DNA from: CAZISM01 sp964541895
GTDB taxonomy: Bacteria > Zhuqueibacterota > Zhuqueibacteria > Residuimicrobiales > Residuimicrobiaceae
Direction of reading: 5' to 3'
DNA length: 64,000 nucleotides
NCBI GenBank assembly: GCA_964541895.1
Contig: CAZISM010000003.1
Coordinates: 1 to 64,000 of the forward strand
Position 1 is the first letter of the stretch, and each line of letters begins with the position of its first letter. The translations under genes were made by a program, and so were the position numbers. Positions 52,045 to 60,644 of the stretch are shown here, in pieces. The notes below the pieces were generated by a model. The model ran no database searches. It was given only the letters and a program-made list of their open reading frames with translations, and had not been told where the DNA came from.

Positions 52045-54183
52045 ATGAGATGGCTGGTACTGCTGTTGATTAGTTGGCAGATCGTGCAGGGGCAAGATCA
52101 GGTGCAGGCGATTCGGGTCGAAAACGGGCCGGAGATCGACGGCTGGATGAACGACAAAGCCTGGCAGCAGGCCTTTGTCGTCAACACCTTTTTCCAAAGA
52201 GAACCGCACCTGGCCGAGCCGGTCAGCGAAGCCACAACGGTGCTGATCTGTCACGATCAGGATTACCTTTATTTCGGCTTTCACTGTTATCATCGTGACG
52301 TCAACGACATCACCGCGCAAGAGATGGCCCGCGACATCAGCCTGGGCAACGACGATCGCGTTCAGATCATTCTCGATACCTTTCTCAATCATAATACCGC
52401 TTACTGGTTTCAGATCGGTCCGCGCGGCTCCATCGGCGATGCCCTGGTCGGTGAAAACGGCGCCGGACTGAACAAGGATTGGGATTGTCTGTTCCAGGGC
52501 AAGGCGCGCATCCACGAACGCGGCTGGGATGCCGAAGTGGCGATCCCATTCAAATCCATCACCTTCAAACCCGGCCTGGACCGCTGGGGGCTGAAGCTGA
52601 TTCGCAACATCATCAAAAATCATGAAGCCTCTTACTGGCCGTCGGCCAACCTGGATTCGTACCGCTTTCAGGTTTCCGACGCCGGCCTTATGACCGGCAT
52701 GCATGACCTGCAAACCGGCCACGGCCTGGATGTAAATCCTTACGGTCTGTTCGGCCTGGATCAAAAGATCGGCGTCAACCCCGCCGCCAAACGCAATGCC
52801 GGCGTCGATCTCTTTTATCAGATCACGCCCGGCGTCAAGAGCGCACTCACGGTCAACACCGATTTTGCCCAGACCGAAGTGGACAGTCGCCAGATCAACT
52901 TGACCCGTTTTCCGCTCTTTTTTCCGGAAAAGCGGGATTTTTTCCTCGACGGCGCCAGCTATTTTTCCTTCGCCCTCTCCGGAGACGGTGAAAATAAATA
53001 CGCTCAGCGCATTCTGCCCTTTTTCTCCCGCCGCATCGGCCTGGATGGCAACGGCAATCCGCTGGCCATCCATTGGGGCGCCAAAGTGACCGGACAGGTC
53101 GGCCGTACCAACATCGGCCTCATGCAGGTGCAGGATGAGGGCTTGACGCAACAGCGCCATTTTTCCACCCTGCGCATCCGCCAGGGTTTTGGCAAAATCA
53201 GCTCCATCGGCATCATCGTCACCCACGGCAACGCTCTCACCAACGACGACAACACGGTGTATGGGGCGGATCTAAAACTGGCGGCTTCCACCTTTCGCGG
53301 CAACAAAAACATAGCCTTTCAGCTCTATGGCCTGCAGTCCCGCAGCCCAGCCGCAAAGGGCGACGATAAGGCGCTGGGGGTGGAATTGGCCTATCCCAAC
53401 GACCAATTCTCTTTCCGCGCCGGCAGCATGCGCATTGAAAAAAATTTCCAGCCCGGGATGGGCTTTGTGCCGCGCGCGGATATTCAGGAAAGCTATGCGC
53501 TCTGCACACTGGGACCGCGCACGCGGCGTCTGGGATTGCTGCAGGTGCTCATCTCCGCCGAGGTCGATTATATCACGGATTTGAATCAGCGCCTGCTGAC
53601 CAGACAGCTCTCCTTCACCCCGTTCACCCTGCGTTTCAAATCCGGCGATGAAGGTTCCCTCAACGTTTACTCCCAGTACGAGTTTCTCGACAAGCCGTTT
53701 AAAATCTACAGTTCACATCTCATCGACAGGGGCCGCTACACCTTTGCGCGCCTGCGCAGCCAGTTTCTCAGCGCCCCCAGGCGGCCGTTCTGGTTCAAAG
53801 CCGTGGCAGAGTCCGGCGCCTTTTACAGCGGCAACCGCCGCGATTGGACCGCGGCGTTTGGGTATAAAATAAGCGTACCCCTGTTTGTGGGCATGGAAGT
53901 GGAACATCACGATGTGACGCTGGCGGACGGCGACTTCAGCACCCGCATCGCTCGCTTGAATGCCAATATTCTTTTCAGTGCCAACGTGACCCTGTATACC
54001 TACATCCAGTACGACGATCTGTCAAACGCCATGGGGTGGCAGTCCCGGTTTCGCTGGATCCTGACGCCGGGAAACGAGGTCTATATCACCTGGAATTCCA
54101 AATGGTACGAACCGGCCTGGGACTATTGGCAGGTCAGCGAAAGCGCCAGCCGCATCAAACTACGTTACAATTACCGATTTTAA
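52045..54183 (+). CDS. DUF5916 outer-membrane protein with CBM9-like N-domain
   Basis: A 712-aa exported protein with signal peptide (MRWLVLLLISWQIVQGQ). Residues about 20-190 form a carbohydrate-binding family 9-like domain (IDGWMNDKAWQQA, LYFGFHCYHRDV, GWDAEVAIPFKSI). The rest is DUF5916, a probable beta-barrel with the conserved TDFAQTEVDSRQINLTRFPL-type signature (DFAQTEVDSRQINLTRF), FFPEKRDFFLDG and FFSRRIGL. These proteins sit in the outer membrane of Bacteroidota and relatives; the ligand is unknown. ATG at 52045 is chosen; 52030 is an alternative, and the longer frame from 51586 overlaps the SUI1 gene. Confidence 0.87.
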   Translation: MRWLVLLLISWQIVQGQDQVQAIRVENGPEIDGWMNDKAWQQAFVVNTFFQREPHLAEPVSEATTVLICHDQDYLYFGFHCYHRDVNDITAQEMARDISLGNDDRVQIILDTFLNHNTAYWFQIGPRGSIGDALVGENGAGLNKDWDCLFQGKARIHERGWDAEVAIPFKSITFKPGLDRWGLKLIRNIIKNHEASYWPSANLDSYRFQVSDAGLMTGMHDLQTGHGLDVNPYGLFGLDQKIGVNPAAKRNAGVDLFYQITPGVKSALTVNTDFAQTEVDSRQINLTRFPLFFPEKRDFFLDGASYFSFALSGDGENKYAQRILPFFSRRIGLDGNGNPLAIHWGAKVTGQVGRTNIGLMQVQDEGLTQQRHFSTLRIRQGFGKISSIGIIVTHGNALTNDDNTVYGADLKLAASTFRGNKNIAFQLYGLQSRSPAAKGDDKALGVELAYPNDQFSFRAGSMRIEKNFQPGMGFVPRADIQESYALCTLGPRTRRLGLLQVLISAEVDYITDLNQRLLTRQLSFTPFTLRFKSGDEGSLNVYSQYEFLDKPFKIYSSHLIDRGRYTFARLRSQFLSAPRRPFWFKAVAESGAFYSGNRRDWTAAFGYKISVPLFVGMEVEHHDVTLADGDFSTRIARLNANILFSANVTLYTYIQYDDLSNAMGWQSRFRWILTPGNEVYITWNSKWYEPAWDYWQVSESASRIKLRYNYRF

Positions 54184-54213
54184 CCGTATATCATACTAAA
54201 AAAGGAGACTTAC

Positions 54214-54948
54214 ATGCGAAACCGTTCTCTGCTTTTTTCTGTATGGTCAATGCTAACCATGATCCTGGCCGCACAACCGGTCATCGGCCAAACCAATTTC
54301 CAGGCCGGATTGCATCTCGCCGCCGGCTTGCTGCAGGGCGATTTTAAACAAAATACCGGCAACGACGGCTTTGGCCTGACCGCTGAATTTCTCTATGCGC
54401 CGTCGCAGAGCATCCTGGGCGTCGGTGCGGACGTCGGCTTTCTGATTTACGGCAGCGAGTCGCAGCGACAACCGCTCCTCACCAATATTCCGGACGTCAA
54501 AGTCAAGGTGACGACCAACAACAGTATCTTCCTTTCGCATCTGTTCCTGCGCGTGCAAAACAAAGAAGGCAAGCTGCGGCCCTATGTCGAAGGGGCGTTA
54601 GGCCTGAATTACCTGTTCACCCAGACAGAAATCAACAGCACCGGTGACTGGGACGATCATGACGACACCATTGCCAGCACCACCAACTTTGACGACACCG
54701 CGTTCAGCTACGGCGCCGGCGGCGGCCTGATGTGGCGGGTTTATGAACGAAGCGGCGATTCCTCACAAGGCCACGAAAAACCGCTGGCCGTGCTGCTGGA
54801 CCTGCGCGGTCGCTACATGATCGGCGGCGAAGCACAATATCTGAAAAAAGGCTCCATACGCAGAGAGAGCGGCCAGGTATTCTATGACGCCAAACAGTCG
54901 GCTACGGACATGGTCACGATTCATTTGGGCGCGACGATTTGTTTTTAA
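54214..54948 (+). CDS. Outer-membrane beta-barrel-like protein
   Basis: A 244-aa exported protein with signal peptide (cleavage near VIGQ). The mature part is a run of alternating beta strands with GAGGGLMWR and LRPYVEGALGLNYLF, like small OmpW/OmpA-type barrels used for porins or lipid binding. No catalytic motif. AAAAGGAG precedes the ATG. It follows the DUF5916 gene by 30 bases and is closed by a terminator. Confidence 0.65.
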   Translation: MRNRSLLFSVWSMLTMILAAQPVIGQTNFQAGLHLAAGLLQGDFKQNTGNDGFGLTAEFLYAPSQSILGVGADVGFLIYGSESQRQPLLTNIPDVKVKVTTNNSIFLSHLFLRVQNKEGKLRPYVEGALGLNYLFTQTEINSTGDWDDHDDTIASTTNFDDTAFSYGAGGGLMWRVYERSGDSSQGHEKPLAVLLDLRGRYMIGGEAQYLKKGSIRRESGQVFYDAKQSATDMVTIHLGATICF

Positions 54949-54973
54949 ATTGATCTATTCATAAGCCGGAACC

Positions 54974-55012
54974 AAATGTCGGACATCACCTTGAAGGTGT
55001 CCGACATTTTTT
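54974..55012 (+). terminator. Rho-independent terminator
   Basis: 12-bp stem AAATGTCGGACA/TGTCCGACATTT (54974-54985 with 54998-55009) plus an inner CCTT/AAGG pairing, followed by TTT. It ends the SUI1, DUF5916 and barrel transcript. Confidence 0.85.
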
Positions 55013-55063
55013 GACGGATAGTAATCATTAAAATAATTCACTGGCGTACTTTAAGAGGTGCGT

Positions 55064-55420
55064 GTGGCCAAATATATCAAAGCACCAACGATCATAGCGG
55101 CACAAGGGAATCTTCCCAAAGAAATTCAGGAATTTGTCGGCAGGGTTAATACCGGTACCGGCGGGGTGAGCATTGCCCGCATGATCAGCGCTGCCGGCTG
55201 GCAGGAGCCGGGACAGACACCGGAATTTGACGAATATACCGTGGTCCTCAAAGGCTCTGTCAAGATAGCGCAGCGCCACGGGGAATTCATTGTGCGCGCC
55301 GGCGAAGCGGTGATCATTGAAAAAGGCGAGTGGGTGCAGTACAGCACGCCGGACGGCGCCGAGTACATTTCAGTGTGCCTGCCGGCCTTTTCGCCGGACA
55401 CGGTGCATCGCGATGAATGA
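55064..55420 (+). CDS. Cupin-domain protein
   Basis: A 118-aa single-domain cupin. Motif 1 is weak (G...PEFDEYTVVLKG, with Glu in place of the first two histidines) and motif 2 is GEAVIIEKGEWVQYS; the metal ligands are not the canonical set, so it may bind a small molecule without catalysis. GTG at 55064 has AAGAGG upstream; an in-frame GTG at 55058 is possible. It stands alone between a terminator and the convergent DedA gene. Confidence 0.75.
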   Translation: MAKYIKAPTIIAAQGNLPKEIQEFVGRVNTGTGGVSIARMISAAGWQEPGQTPEFDEYTVVLKGSVKIAQRHGEFIVRAGEAVIIEKGEWVQYSTPDGAEYISVCLPAFSPDTVHRDE

Positions 55421-55453
55421 TTTAAAATTTTTCCGCAGATGGCCCTTAGCGGC

Positions 55454-56074
55454 TTATTGCTTTTGGTCTTTGCGCTTTTTCACCCGCGAATAGATAAACC
55501 AGCCCACAAATCCGGCCAACAGGATCACCACCCCGATGTCGATCTGGTGCGAATAGGTCTGGACCACTTCCCAGTTCTCGCGCAGTTTCATGCCCAGTAT
55601 GAGTAGAAAGGTGTTCCAGATCGTGGCGCCAACAAGCGTGGCGACCACAAACGGCGCCAGCGGCATTTTGCCGATGCCGGCCGGGATGGAAACGAAATGG
55701 CGGATCACCGGAATGAAGCGGCTGATAAACAGCGTCCAGGTGCCGCTGCGTTTGTGAAAAAAGCGTTCCGTCATCTCCAGATCGTGCTTGTCCAGCAACA
55801 GATATTTGCCCACCTTGAGCACCAGCGGTTTGCCGCCGTAGTAACCCATCCCGTAAGAAGCCAGGGATCCGGCTATTGAACCGAGGGAGGTAACCACAAT
55901 CGACAGCCACAAGTTCCAGTGGCCGTCGGCCACCATAAAACCCACAAACGGCATCACGGCTTCGCTGGGAACCGGCGCGATCATGCTCTCCAGCGCCATG
56001 AGCAGACCGGCGCCGAAATAACCCATAATCTCCAGCACCTTGACCGCATAGTGCGAAATCAATTCAGTAATCAT
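55454..56074 (-). CDS. DedA-family membrane protein
   Basis: A 206-aa integral membrane protein with about five or six helices. Family marks: LMALESMIAPVPSEAVMPFVGF near the N-terminus (part shown: APVPSEAVMPFVG), LGSIAGSLASYGMGYYGGK, the short amphipathic ERFFHKRSGTWTLFISRFIPVIRHFVS segment with key residues RFIPVIR, and PAGIGKM. DedA proteins are undecaprenyl-phosphate or phosphatidylethanolamine transporters and support the membrane potential. ATG at 56074 follows GAGG; the TTG one codon earlier is the alternative. A weak hairpin lies behind the SPL gene upstream. Confidence 0.93.
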   Translation of the reverse strand: MITELISHYAVKVLEIMGYFGAGLLMALESMIAPVPSEAVMPFVGFMVADGHWNLWLSIVVTSLGSIAGSLASYGMGYYGGKPLVLKVGKYLLLDKHDLEMTERFFHKRSGTWTLFISRFIPVIRHFVSIPAGIGKMPLAPFVVATLVGATIWNTFLLILGMKLRENWEVVQTYSHQIDIGVVILLAGFVGWFIYSRVKKRKDQKQ

Positions 56075-56130
56075 CAAACCTCATCATCGTTTAAAGGGTA
56101 CGGGAATTTAAAACATAATACGGCAAAACC

Positions 56131-56144
56131 TCGCCGATTGGCGA
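56131..56144 (-). terminator. Weak hairpin between the SPL-like gene and dedA
   Basis: A 5-bp stem TCGCC/GGCGA with a 4-base loop followed on the minus strand by GGTTTTG. It could be a weak terminator or have no role. Confidence 0.3.
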
Positions 56145-56151
56145 AAACCGT

Positions 56152-57246
56152 CTAGTCCGGGCGAACGCGATCGTCCAGGATATGCTTCAAACCGGCGCTG
56201 CTGCCGGGTGACCAGCCAAAGGCTTTGTGCCACACCTCATCGCTCTCCATACAAAGATACAACCCCTGCTGAAACCCATGTCCGCTGATCCATTCGTACA
56301 TCCTGCGAAACATCTCGATACGGATGGACTTGAAGTAACGCATCTTTTTATCAATCCCCGGCAGCAATTCACCCAACACCATGCGCGTGTCCGGATGATT
56401 CTCCCGGATAATATCGTCCATAGCAGCCGGGTAGCGCAGAGCACCCAAACTGATCCAGGCGATATCTTCCGGCCTGGCGACGCTGAAAATGCGATCCACG
56501 GTTTCCTGGTAGTATGCTTCCCATCCGGGAAAATGGATCATCGGATCGAAATGAAATCCTAAACGATAGCCGGCCTGCCGTATCTCTTTGGCGGCCGCCA
56601 GGCGGTCACTGAGAACGGGCGCGTCGGCTTCCTCGCTTTGACAGATCGGCTCGGCGTTGACCGACCAGGAGACCACGGCGCGGCGATTGTGCTGCAATCC
56701 GAGCAAATTGTCGATGTGAACATTTTTCGATTTCAGCTCGATGATTGCGTTTTGATGCCGACTGAAATACCGGACCAGATCGACCGAGAGACCGGTAAAA
56801 TGGTCAAAGGTCATGCTGTCCGACAATTCGCCGGTGCCGATACGATAAAACCGCTGTGGATGCCGTATCAGTGTCTCGTCCAGTTCACAGAACATGTCGC
56901 CGGTATTGCAGTATATGGTGGTGGTGGGCGTATTCAGATACCCTTGCAGGATGCAGTAGCGGCAGCCGAGATCGCAGCCGGCCGCCACATCCAGGTTGAA
57001 ATACATACAGCAGATATGCTTGCTGGTGCCCGGGCAGTAACGCAGAAACGGCCCGCGCTGCCGAGCCAGCAGCAGAGCGCCGGCCGGTTGTTGAGAGGGA
57101 GACAGTTTCTGACCGTCGCGGATGAGGTCGCGAGGCACCTCCGCAAATTGCTCAACAATGCGTTGGCAAAACGGTTCGTGCTGCACCCCCTCCTCGATGA
57201 ACAGGCGCTGCGGCCGATAATTTCTTTCCGTGCGGAATCGGTTCAT
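56152..57246 (-). CDS. Spore photoproduct lyase-like radical SAM protein
   Basis: A 364-aa radical SAM protein of the SPL family. The cluster motif is CDLGCRYC (Cys91, 95, 98), followed by ILQGYLN as in SPL, close to the positions known for Bacillus SplB (90, 94, 97). The catalytic hydrogen donor of SplB (Cys141) aligns, in my reading, with Glu140 in IGTGELSDS, so it is probably not a photoproduct repair enzyme. C-terminal half is DPMIHFPGWEAYY and LLPGIDKKMRYF. GGAGATACC precedes the ATG. It overlaps the ParB-like gene by four bases; both are co-transcribed. Confidence 0.82.
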   Translation of the reverse strand: MNRFRTERNYRPQRLFIEEGVQHEPFCQRIVEQFAEVPRDLIRDGQKLSPSQQPAGALLLARQRGPFLRYCPGTSKHICCMYFNLDVAAGCDLGCRYCILQGYLNTPTTTIYCNTGDMFCELDETLIRHPQRFYRIGTGELSDSMTFDHFTGLSVDLVRYFSRHQNAIIELKSKNVHIDNLLGLQHNRRAVVSWSVNAEPICQSEEADAPVLSDRLAAAKEIRQAGYRLGFHFDPMIHFPGWEAYYQETVDRIFSVARPEDIAWISLGALRYPAAMDDIIRENHPDTRMVLGELLPGIDKKMRYFKSIRIEMFRRMYEWISGHGFQQGLYLCMESDEVWHKAFGWSPGSSAGLKHILDDRVRPD

Positions 57247-58220
57247 GGTATCTCCAGCAGCCGCGCGATGGCGCCGCTTTTATAAAGTCGATCCAGCTCA
57301 TCGATCAGCGACCGGCATTCGTCGGACGAACGGAATGAAAACGAAATCGAGAGGTCGTCGCTGTTGAAGAACGGCGACGGCTGCACATGCAGTGCCGCCG
57401 GCCAGCCGGCTTCCGCCAGAACCTGCGCAAAACGCGCCCTCGCTTCGGTATAGACCGGGTAGCGGCGGCCCCACAATTCCGCTTTCAGGCGCTCCGCCTT
57501 TTGTGACGGGGTGATCTGGCTGTCGCGCAGGATCGATTGCAACGCCTCCTGCTGCAGCAGTGCGGCCAGCCCGTTTTGTTCCATTCGGCTCACGTCATCG
57601 AGGAGCAGGAAAAATTCCTTTTGCCGATTCTTGCCCAATCGGCAGATTTGCACCACATCCAGCAACAGATGCCGCTCTGCCACATTTTTTTTCAGCAGCA
57701 GTTGCACAAAATCCAGCGACAGATGGTCCTGCGCCAGCTCGTCGCGGCTGCGTTCGTCCAAATCGTAAAACGGCAGATACACCTCCAGCACGCGAGGATT
57801 TTTGCCAAAGCCGAGAAGCGGCAGCCAGCTTTCGATCATCTGCTCCCGGCTGCACTGAAACACATGCAGCAACCGATGCAGAATCACCGCCGTCTCGAGC
57901 GGATTCAGCGGGCGGTTTTGTGTCAGCCGATCCAGTACAGCCAGTTCAAACACTTTTTCCGCTGCCGTCTCCTCTGCCACAACCATCACCGCTATCGATT
58001 CCCACCCCAACGCCCGGGCCGCCTCCAGGCTTGGCCAGCCGATGACCGGCACATACCGGGACGCGCACAGATGCACCACCGGTGGCTGTAAACAGCCGGC
58101 GCGCTCAAAAGCAAGGTGCAGAGAATCAGCCGGCCGGCTCCGGCCATCATCAAGCCGATAGCGGCCATCGTCCTGGCTGATAGCCGCTAAAGGAACTATC
58201 TTGTATGAGGTAGCAATCAT
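57243..58220 (-). CDS. ParB-like-domain protein coupled to the SPL-like gene
   Basis: A 325-aa protein. The N-terminal part has a ParB/sulfiredoxin-like fold pattern: VPLAAISQDDGRYRLDD, HLCASRYVPVIGWPSLEAARALGWESIAVMVV, as in ParB where the site binds CTP, and LDRLTQNRPLNPLETAVIL, like the ENIQREDLNPIEEA motif of ParB. The region after it is all-helical. The C-terminus is acidic and unassigned. ATG at 58220 follows GGATCAGG; a TTG at 58253 is unlikely. It ends in an ATGA overlap with the SPL-like gene, suggesting a shared pathway. Confidence 0.7.
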   Translation of the reverse strand: MIATSYKIVPLAAISQDDGRYRLDDGRSRPADSLHLAFERAGCLQPPVVHLCASRYVPVIGWPSLEAARALGWESIAVMVVAEETAAEKVFELAVLDRLTQNRPLNPLETAVILHRLLHVFQCSREQMIESWLPLLGFGKNPRVLEVYLPFYDLDERSRDELAQDHLSLDFVQLLLKKNVAERHLLLDVVQICRLGKNRQKEFFLLLDDVSRMEQNGLAALLQQEALQSILRDSQITPSQKAERLKAELWGRRYPVYTEARARFAQVLAEAGWPAALHVQPSPFFNSDDLSISFSFRSSDECRSLIDELDRLYKSGAIARLLEIP

Positions 58221-58393
58221 CCTGATCCATTCTTTAGAAAAAAAGAATACCAAATATCTTTAAATTTACGTAACTTTTAGTTCCGGAGAAATGATTTTCG
58301 ACAAAGCGGTGTTGATTCGTACGCACCGGCAGCATCACAGGGTGCTGATCAGGTTGTTGTGGCTATTTTTTGTCTTTTTTCGTCAAATTTTGC

Positions 58394-58422
58394 TTGACAA
58401 TAATCCCATAATTCTGTAGAAT
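58394..58422 (+). promoter_or_regulatory. Sigma-70-type promoter of ssb
   Basis: TTGACA (58394-58399), a 17-base spacer and TAGAAT (58417-58422), about 50 bases before the ATG. A near-consensus housekeeping promoter. Confidence 0.85.
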
Positions 58423-58459
58423 TCACAAGGGGGTCTCGCCCCTGAACTCATAACTAATC

Positions 58460-58468
58460 AAGGAGGTG
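58460..58468 (+). promoter_or_regulatory. Strong ribosome binding site of ssb
   Basis: AAGGAGGTG lies 4-10 bases upstream of the ATG at 58473, almost fully complementary to the 16S rRNA 3' end. Confidence 0.9.
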
Positions 58469-58472
58469 GGTT

Positions 58473-58916
58473 ATGGCATACGACAGCAAAGGCACCATCA
58501 ACAAAGTGATTCTCATCGGCCGACTGGGTCAGGATCCGGAAGTAAAGTATACTCCCTCCGGGGCGGCTGTAGCCACCTTGAGTCTGGCAACCAACACCTC
58601 TTACAAGGACCAGGAAGGCAAGATGCAGGAACAGACGGAATGGCACCGCGTTGTGGTCTGGCGCAAACAGGCGGAAGTCATCGGGCAATATACGAAAAAA
58701 GGCCATCGTCTCTATGTCGAAGGCAAGCTGGCGACGCGTTCGTGGAATGACAAGGACGGCAACAAACGCTACACCACCGAAGTGACGGCTGACTCGATCC
58801 AGCTGCTGGAATCGCGCGGCGACCGGGAAGCGCCGCAGCATGACGCAGCCCCCATGCCCGCAGAAACCGATTTCAGCGGACCGGTCCCGGAAGAAGCGGA
58901 CGACCTTCCCTTCTAG
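58473..58916 (+). CDS. ssb: Single-stranded DNA-binding protein
   Basis: A 147-aa protein with the N-terminal OB-fold (residues 5-108: NKVILIGRLGQDPEVKYTPSG, TEWHRVVVWRKQAE, GHRLYVEGKLATRSW) and a flexible acidic C-terminus ending in DDLPF, the protein-recruiting tip (DDIPF in E. coli). It binds single-stranded DNA in replication and repair as a homotetramer. It has its own promoter and is followed by a hairpin terminator, so it may be uncoupled from the salvage genes behind it. Confidence 0.97.
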   Translation: MAYDSKGTINKVILIGRLGQDPEVKYTPSGAAVATLSLATNTSYKDQEGKMQEQTEWHRVVVWRKQAEVIGQYTKKGHRLYVEGKLATRSWNDKDGNKRYTTEVTADSIQLLESRGDREAPQHDAAPMPAETDFSGPVPEEADDLPF

Positions 58917-58982
58917 CCTCTGCCGATCGTTCCGCAAAATACATATTACCATTTACTTTGATGATGGTATTTAGTATTTTAG

Positions 58983-59014
58983 TCCAAAGTCGACTTGACT
59001 TTGGATTTTTTATT
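58983..59014 (+). terminator. Rho-independent terminator or attenuator between ssb and cdd
   Basis: Perfect 9-bp stem TCCAAAGTC/GACTTTGGA (58983-58991 with 58997-59005), a 5-base loop, then TTTTTTA. It ends just two bases before the cdd ribosome binding site (GGAGG at 59016), so read-through would be needed for cdd expression from the ssb promoter. Confidence 0.75.
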
Positions 59015-59027
59015 TGGAGGTGCGCTC

Positions 59028-59411
59028 TTGGACTCTCTCATTCGGGTGGCGCAGGCCATGATTCGCCTGGCGCAAGCGCCCTACTCCCACTTTCCTGTAG
59101 GCGCCGCTCTGTTGGCGGCTGACGGGCGGATCTTTACCGGCTGCAACGTCGAATCCAGTTCGTACGGGCTCACCATTTGCGCCGAACGCGTAGCCCTGGT
59201 CAAGGCGCTTTCAGAGGGCGCCACCGAGTTTGTCGCCATCGCCATCGCTACGCCGCAAAAACCCTTTTGTCCGCCCTGTGGCGCTTGCCGGCAGCTGCTA
59301 TGGGATTATGCCAAAAACATTACCGTCATCCTCGCTGTCGGCGATGAACAGGAGACGCTCTTGCTGCAAGAGTTGCTGCCACACGCTTTTGACGAAAGAT
59401 TTCTATCATGA
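59028..59411 (+). CDS. cdd: Cytidine deaminase
   Basis: A 127-aa cytosolic zinc enzyme, cytidine to uridine. Motifs: YSHFPVGAALLA, GCNVESSSYGLTICAERVAL with the Cys-Ala-Glu catalytic triad, and PPCGACRQLLWDY for the other two zinc cysteines. TTG at 59028 is chosen because GGAGG lies seven bases upstream, and it gives the usual N-terminus; the ATG upstream at 58995 would lie inside the hairpin. Its stop overlaps the start of udk by four bases. Confidence 0.95.
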   Translation: MDSLIRVAQAMIRLAQAPYSHFPVGAALLAADGRIFTGCNVESSSYGLTICAERVALVKALSEGATEFVAIAIATPQKPFCPPCGACRQLLWDYAKNITVILAVGDEQETLLLQELLPHAFDERFLS

Positions 59412-60022
59412 CCGAACACCCGACCATCATCGGTATCGCCGGCGGCTCCGGCTCTGGTAAAACCACTCTGGCCAAAGGCGTGGCACGTGCCTGCCAACGC
59501 TCTTCGTTGATCCTGTCCCAGGATTTCTATTATCGTGACCGCTCCGATCTCTCCCTGGCGCAGCGCCAGCACATCAATTACGATCATCCGGAGGCCATAG
59601 AGTTCGACCTGCTCATGGATCACCTGCAGCGGTTGCGTCAGCGCCAGGCCATTACCCATCCGCTCTACGATTTCAGCCAGCACAACCGCCTGCCGGACCA
59701 GGTGCAGGCCGGGCCGGCCGACCTGGTCGTCGTCGACGGCATCCTGCTTTTTGCTGTTACCGAGATCCTGCCCCTGTTCGACATCAAAGTGTTCATCGAA
59801 ACCTCCATGGATATCTGCTTCATCCGCCGGTTGCACCGCGACACCCAGGAACGCGGCCGCACCATTCCTTCGGTCATTGAACAGTACCTGGCCACGGTTC
59901 GCCCCATGTATCTGCAATACGTTCTTCCCAGCCGGGCCCATGCCGACCTCATCGTCTCCGGCGAAGAAGAGATCTCGTTGACTATTGAAAAGATAATGAC
60001 TAGATTTAACGGAACAACGTGA
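59408..60022 (+). CDS. udk: Uridine kinase
   Basis: Phosphorylates uridine and cytidine to the monophosphates in pyrimidine salvage. The 204-aa length is standard. P-loop GGSGSGKT (12-19), the SQDFYYRD segment (37-44), HPEAIEFDLL, and VVVDGILLFA (about 107-116), then RRLHRDTQERGR. It starts within the cdd stop (ATGA) and is followed by tdk after seven bases, giving one nucleoside-salvage operon. Confidence 0.96.
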   Translation: MTEHPTIIGIAGGSGSGKTTLAKGVARACQRSSLILSQDFYYRDRSDLSLAQRQHINYDHPEAIEFDLLMDHLQRLRQRQAITHPLYDFSQHNRLPDQVQAGPADLVVVDGILLFAVTEILPLFDIKVFIETSMDICFIRRLHRDTQERGRTIPSVIEQYLATVRPMYLQYVLPSRAHADLIVSGEEEISLTIEKIMTRFNGTT

Positions 60023-60029
60023 GGATGTT

Positions 60030-60614
60030 ATGCTCAATGCCATACCCAAAGGCGTCGGCTGGATTGAAGTAATTTGCGGCAGCATGTTCAGCGGCAAGAC
60101 CGAAGAACTTATACGCCGGCTCAAACGCGCTGAAATCGCCAAACAGAAAACCGCCATTTTCAAGCCCCGCATCGACGATCGCTACTCGGTCGAACACATC
60201 GTCTCGCACAACGCCATGAAGCTGCCCTCCATTGCCGTGCAAACCGCGCAAGAGATTCTTGAACAGGTCGGGGATGCCGTCGTCGTCGGTATCGACGAGG
60301 CGCAGTTCTTTGGTATGGAGCTGGTGGAAGTCTGCCAGACGCTGGCCAACCAGGGGCGACGGGTCATCGTGGCCGGCCTGGATCAGGATTTCACCGGCAA
60401 ACCGTTTGAACCCATTCCGCAACTGCTGGCGGTGGCAGAGGATATCCACAAGACGCTGGCCATCTGCGTCAAATGCGGCAATCCGGCCAACCGCACTCAG
60501 CGCCTGAGCCACGATGCCGCACGGGTCGTTGTGGGTGCAACCGGCATTTACGAAGCGCGCTGTCGATTCTGCCATGAAGTGTTCAACGATATCCCGGAAA
60601 CAGGAACCAAATAA
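60030..60614 (+). CDS. tdk: Thymidine kinase, type II
   Basis: A 194-aa cytosolic zinc-containing thymidine kinase. P-loop GSMFSGKT (17-24), GIDEAQFF with the catalytic Glu (about 90), VIVAGLDQDFTGKPF, then two zinc-binding pairs CVKCG and CRFC. It feeds dTMP for DNA synthesis; feedback inhibition by dTTP is usual. GAGGATGTT precedes the ATG. Confidence 0.96.
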   Translation: MLNAIPKGVGWIEVICGSMFSGKTEELIRRLKRAEIAKQKTAIFKPRIDDRYSVEHIVSHNAMKLPSIAVQTAQEILEQVGDAVVVGIDEAQFFGMELVEVCQTLANQGRRVIVAGLDQDFTGKPFEPIPQLLAVAEDIHKTLAICVKCGNPANRTQRLSHDAARVVVGATGIYEARCRFCHEVFNDIPETGTK

Positions 60615-60644
60615 CCAACGCCTTTTCCACCCTGGCCTATAGAA

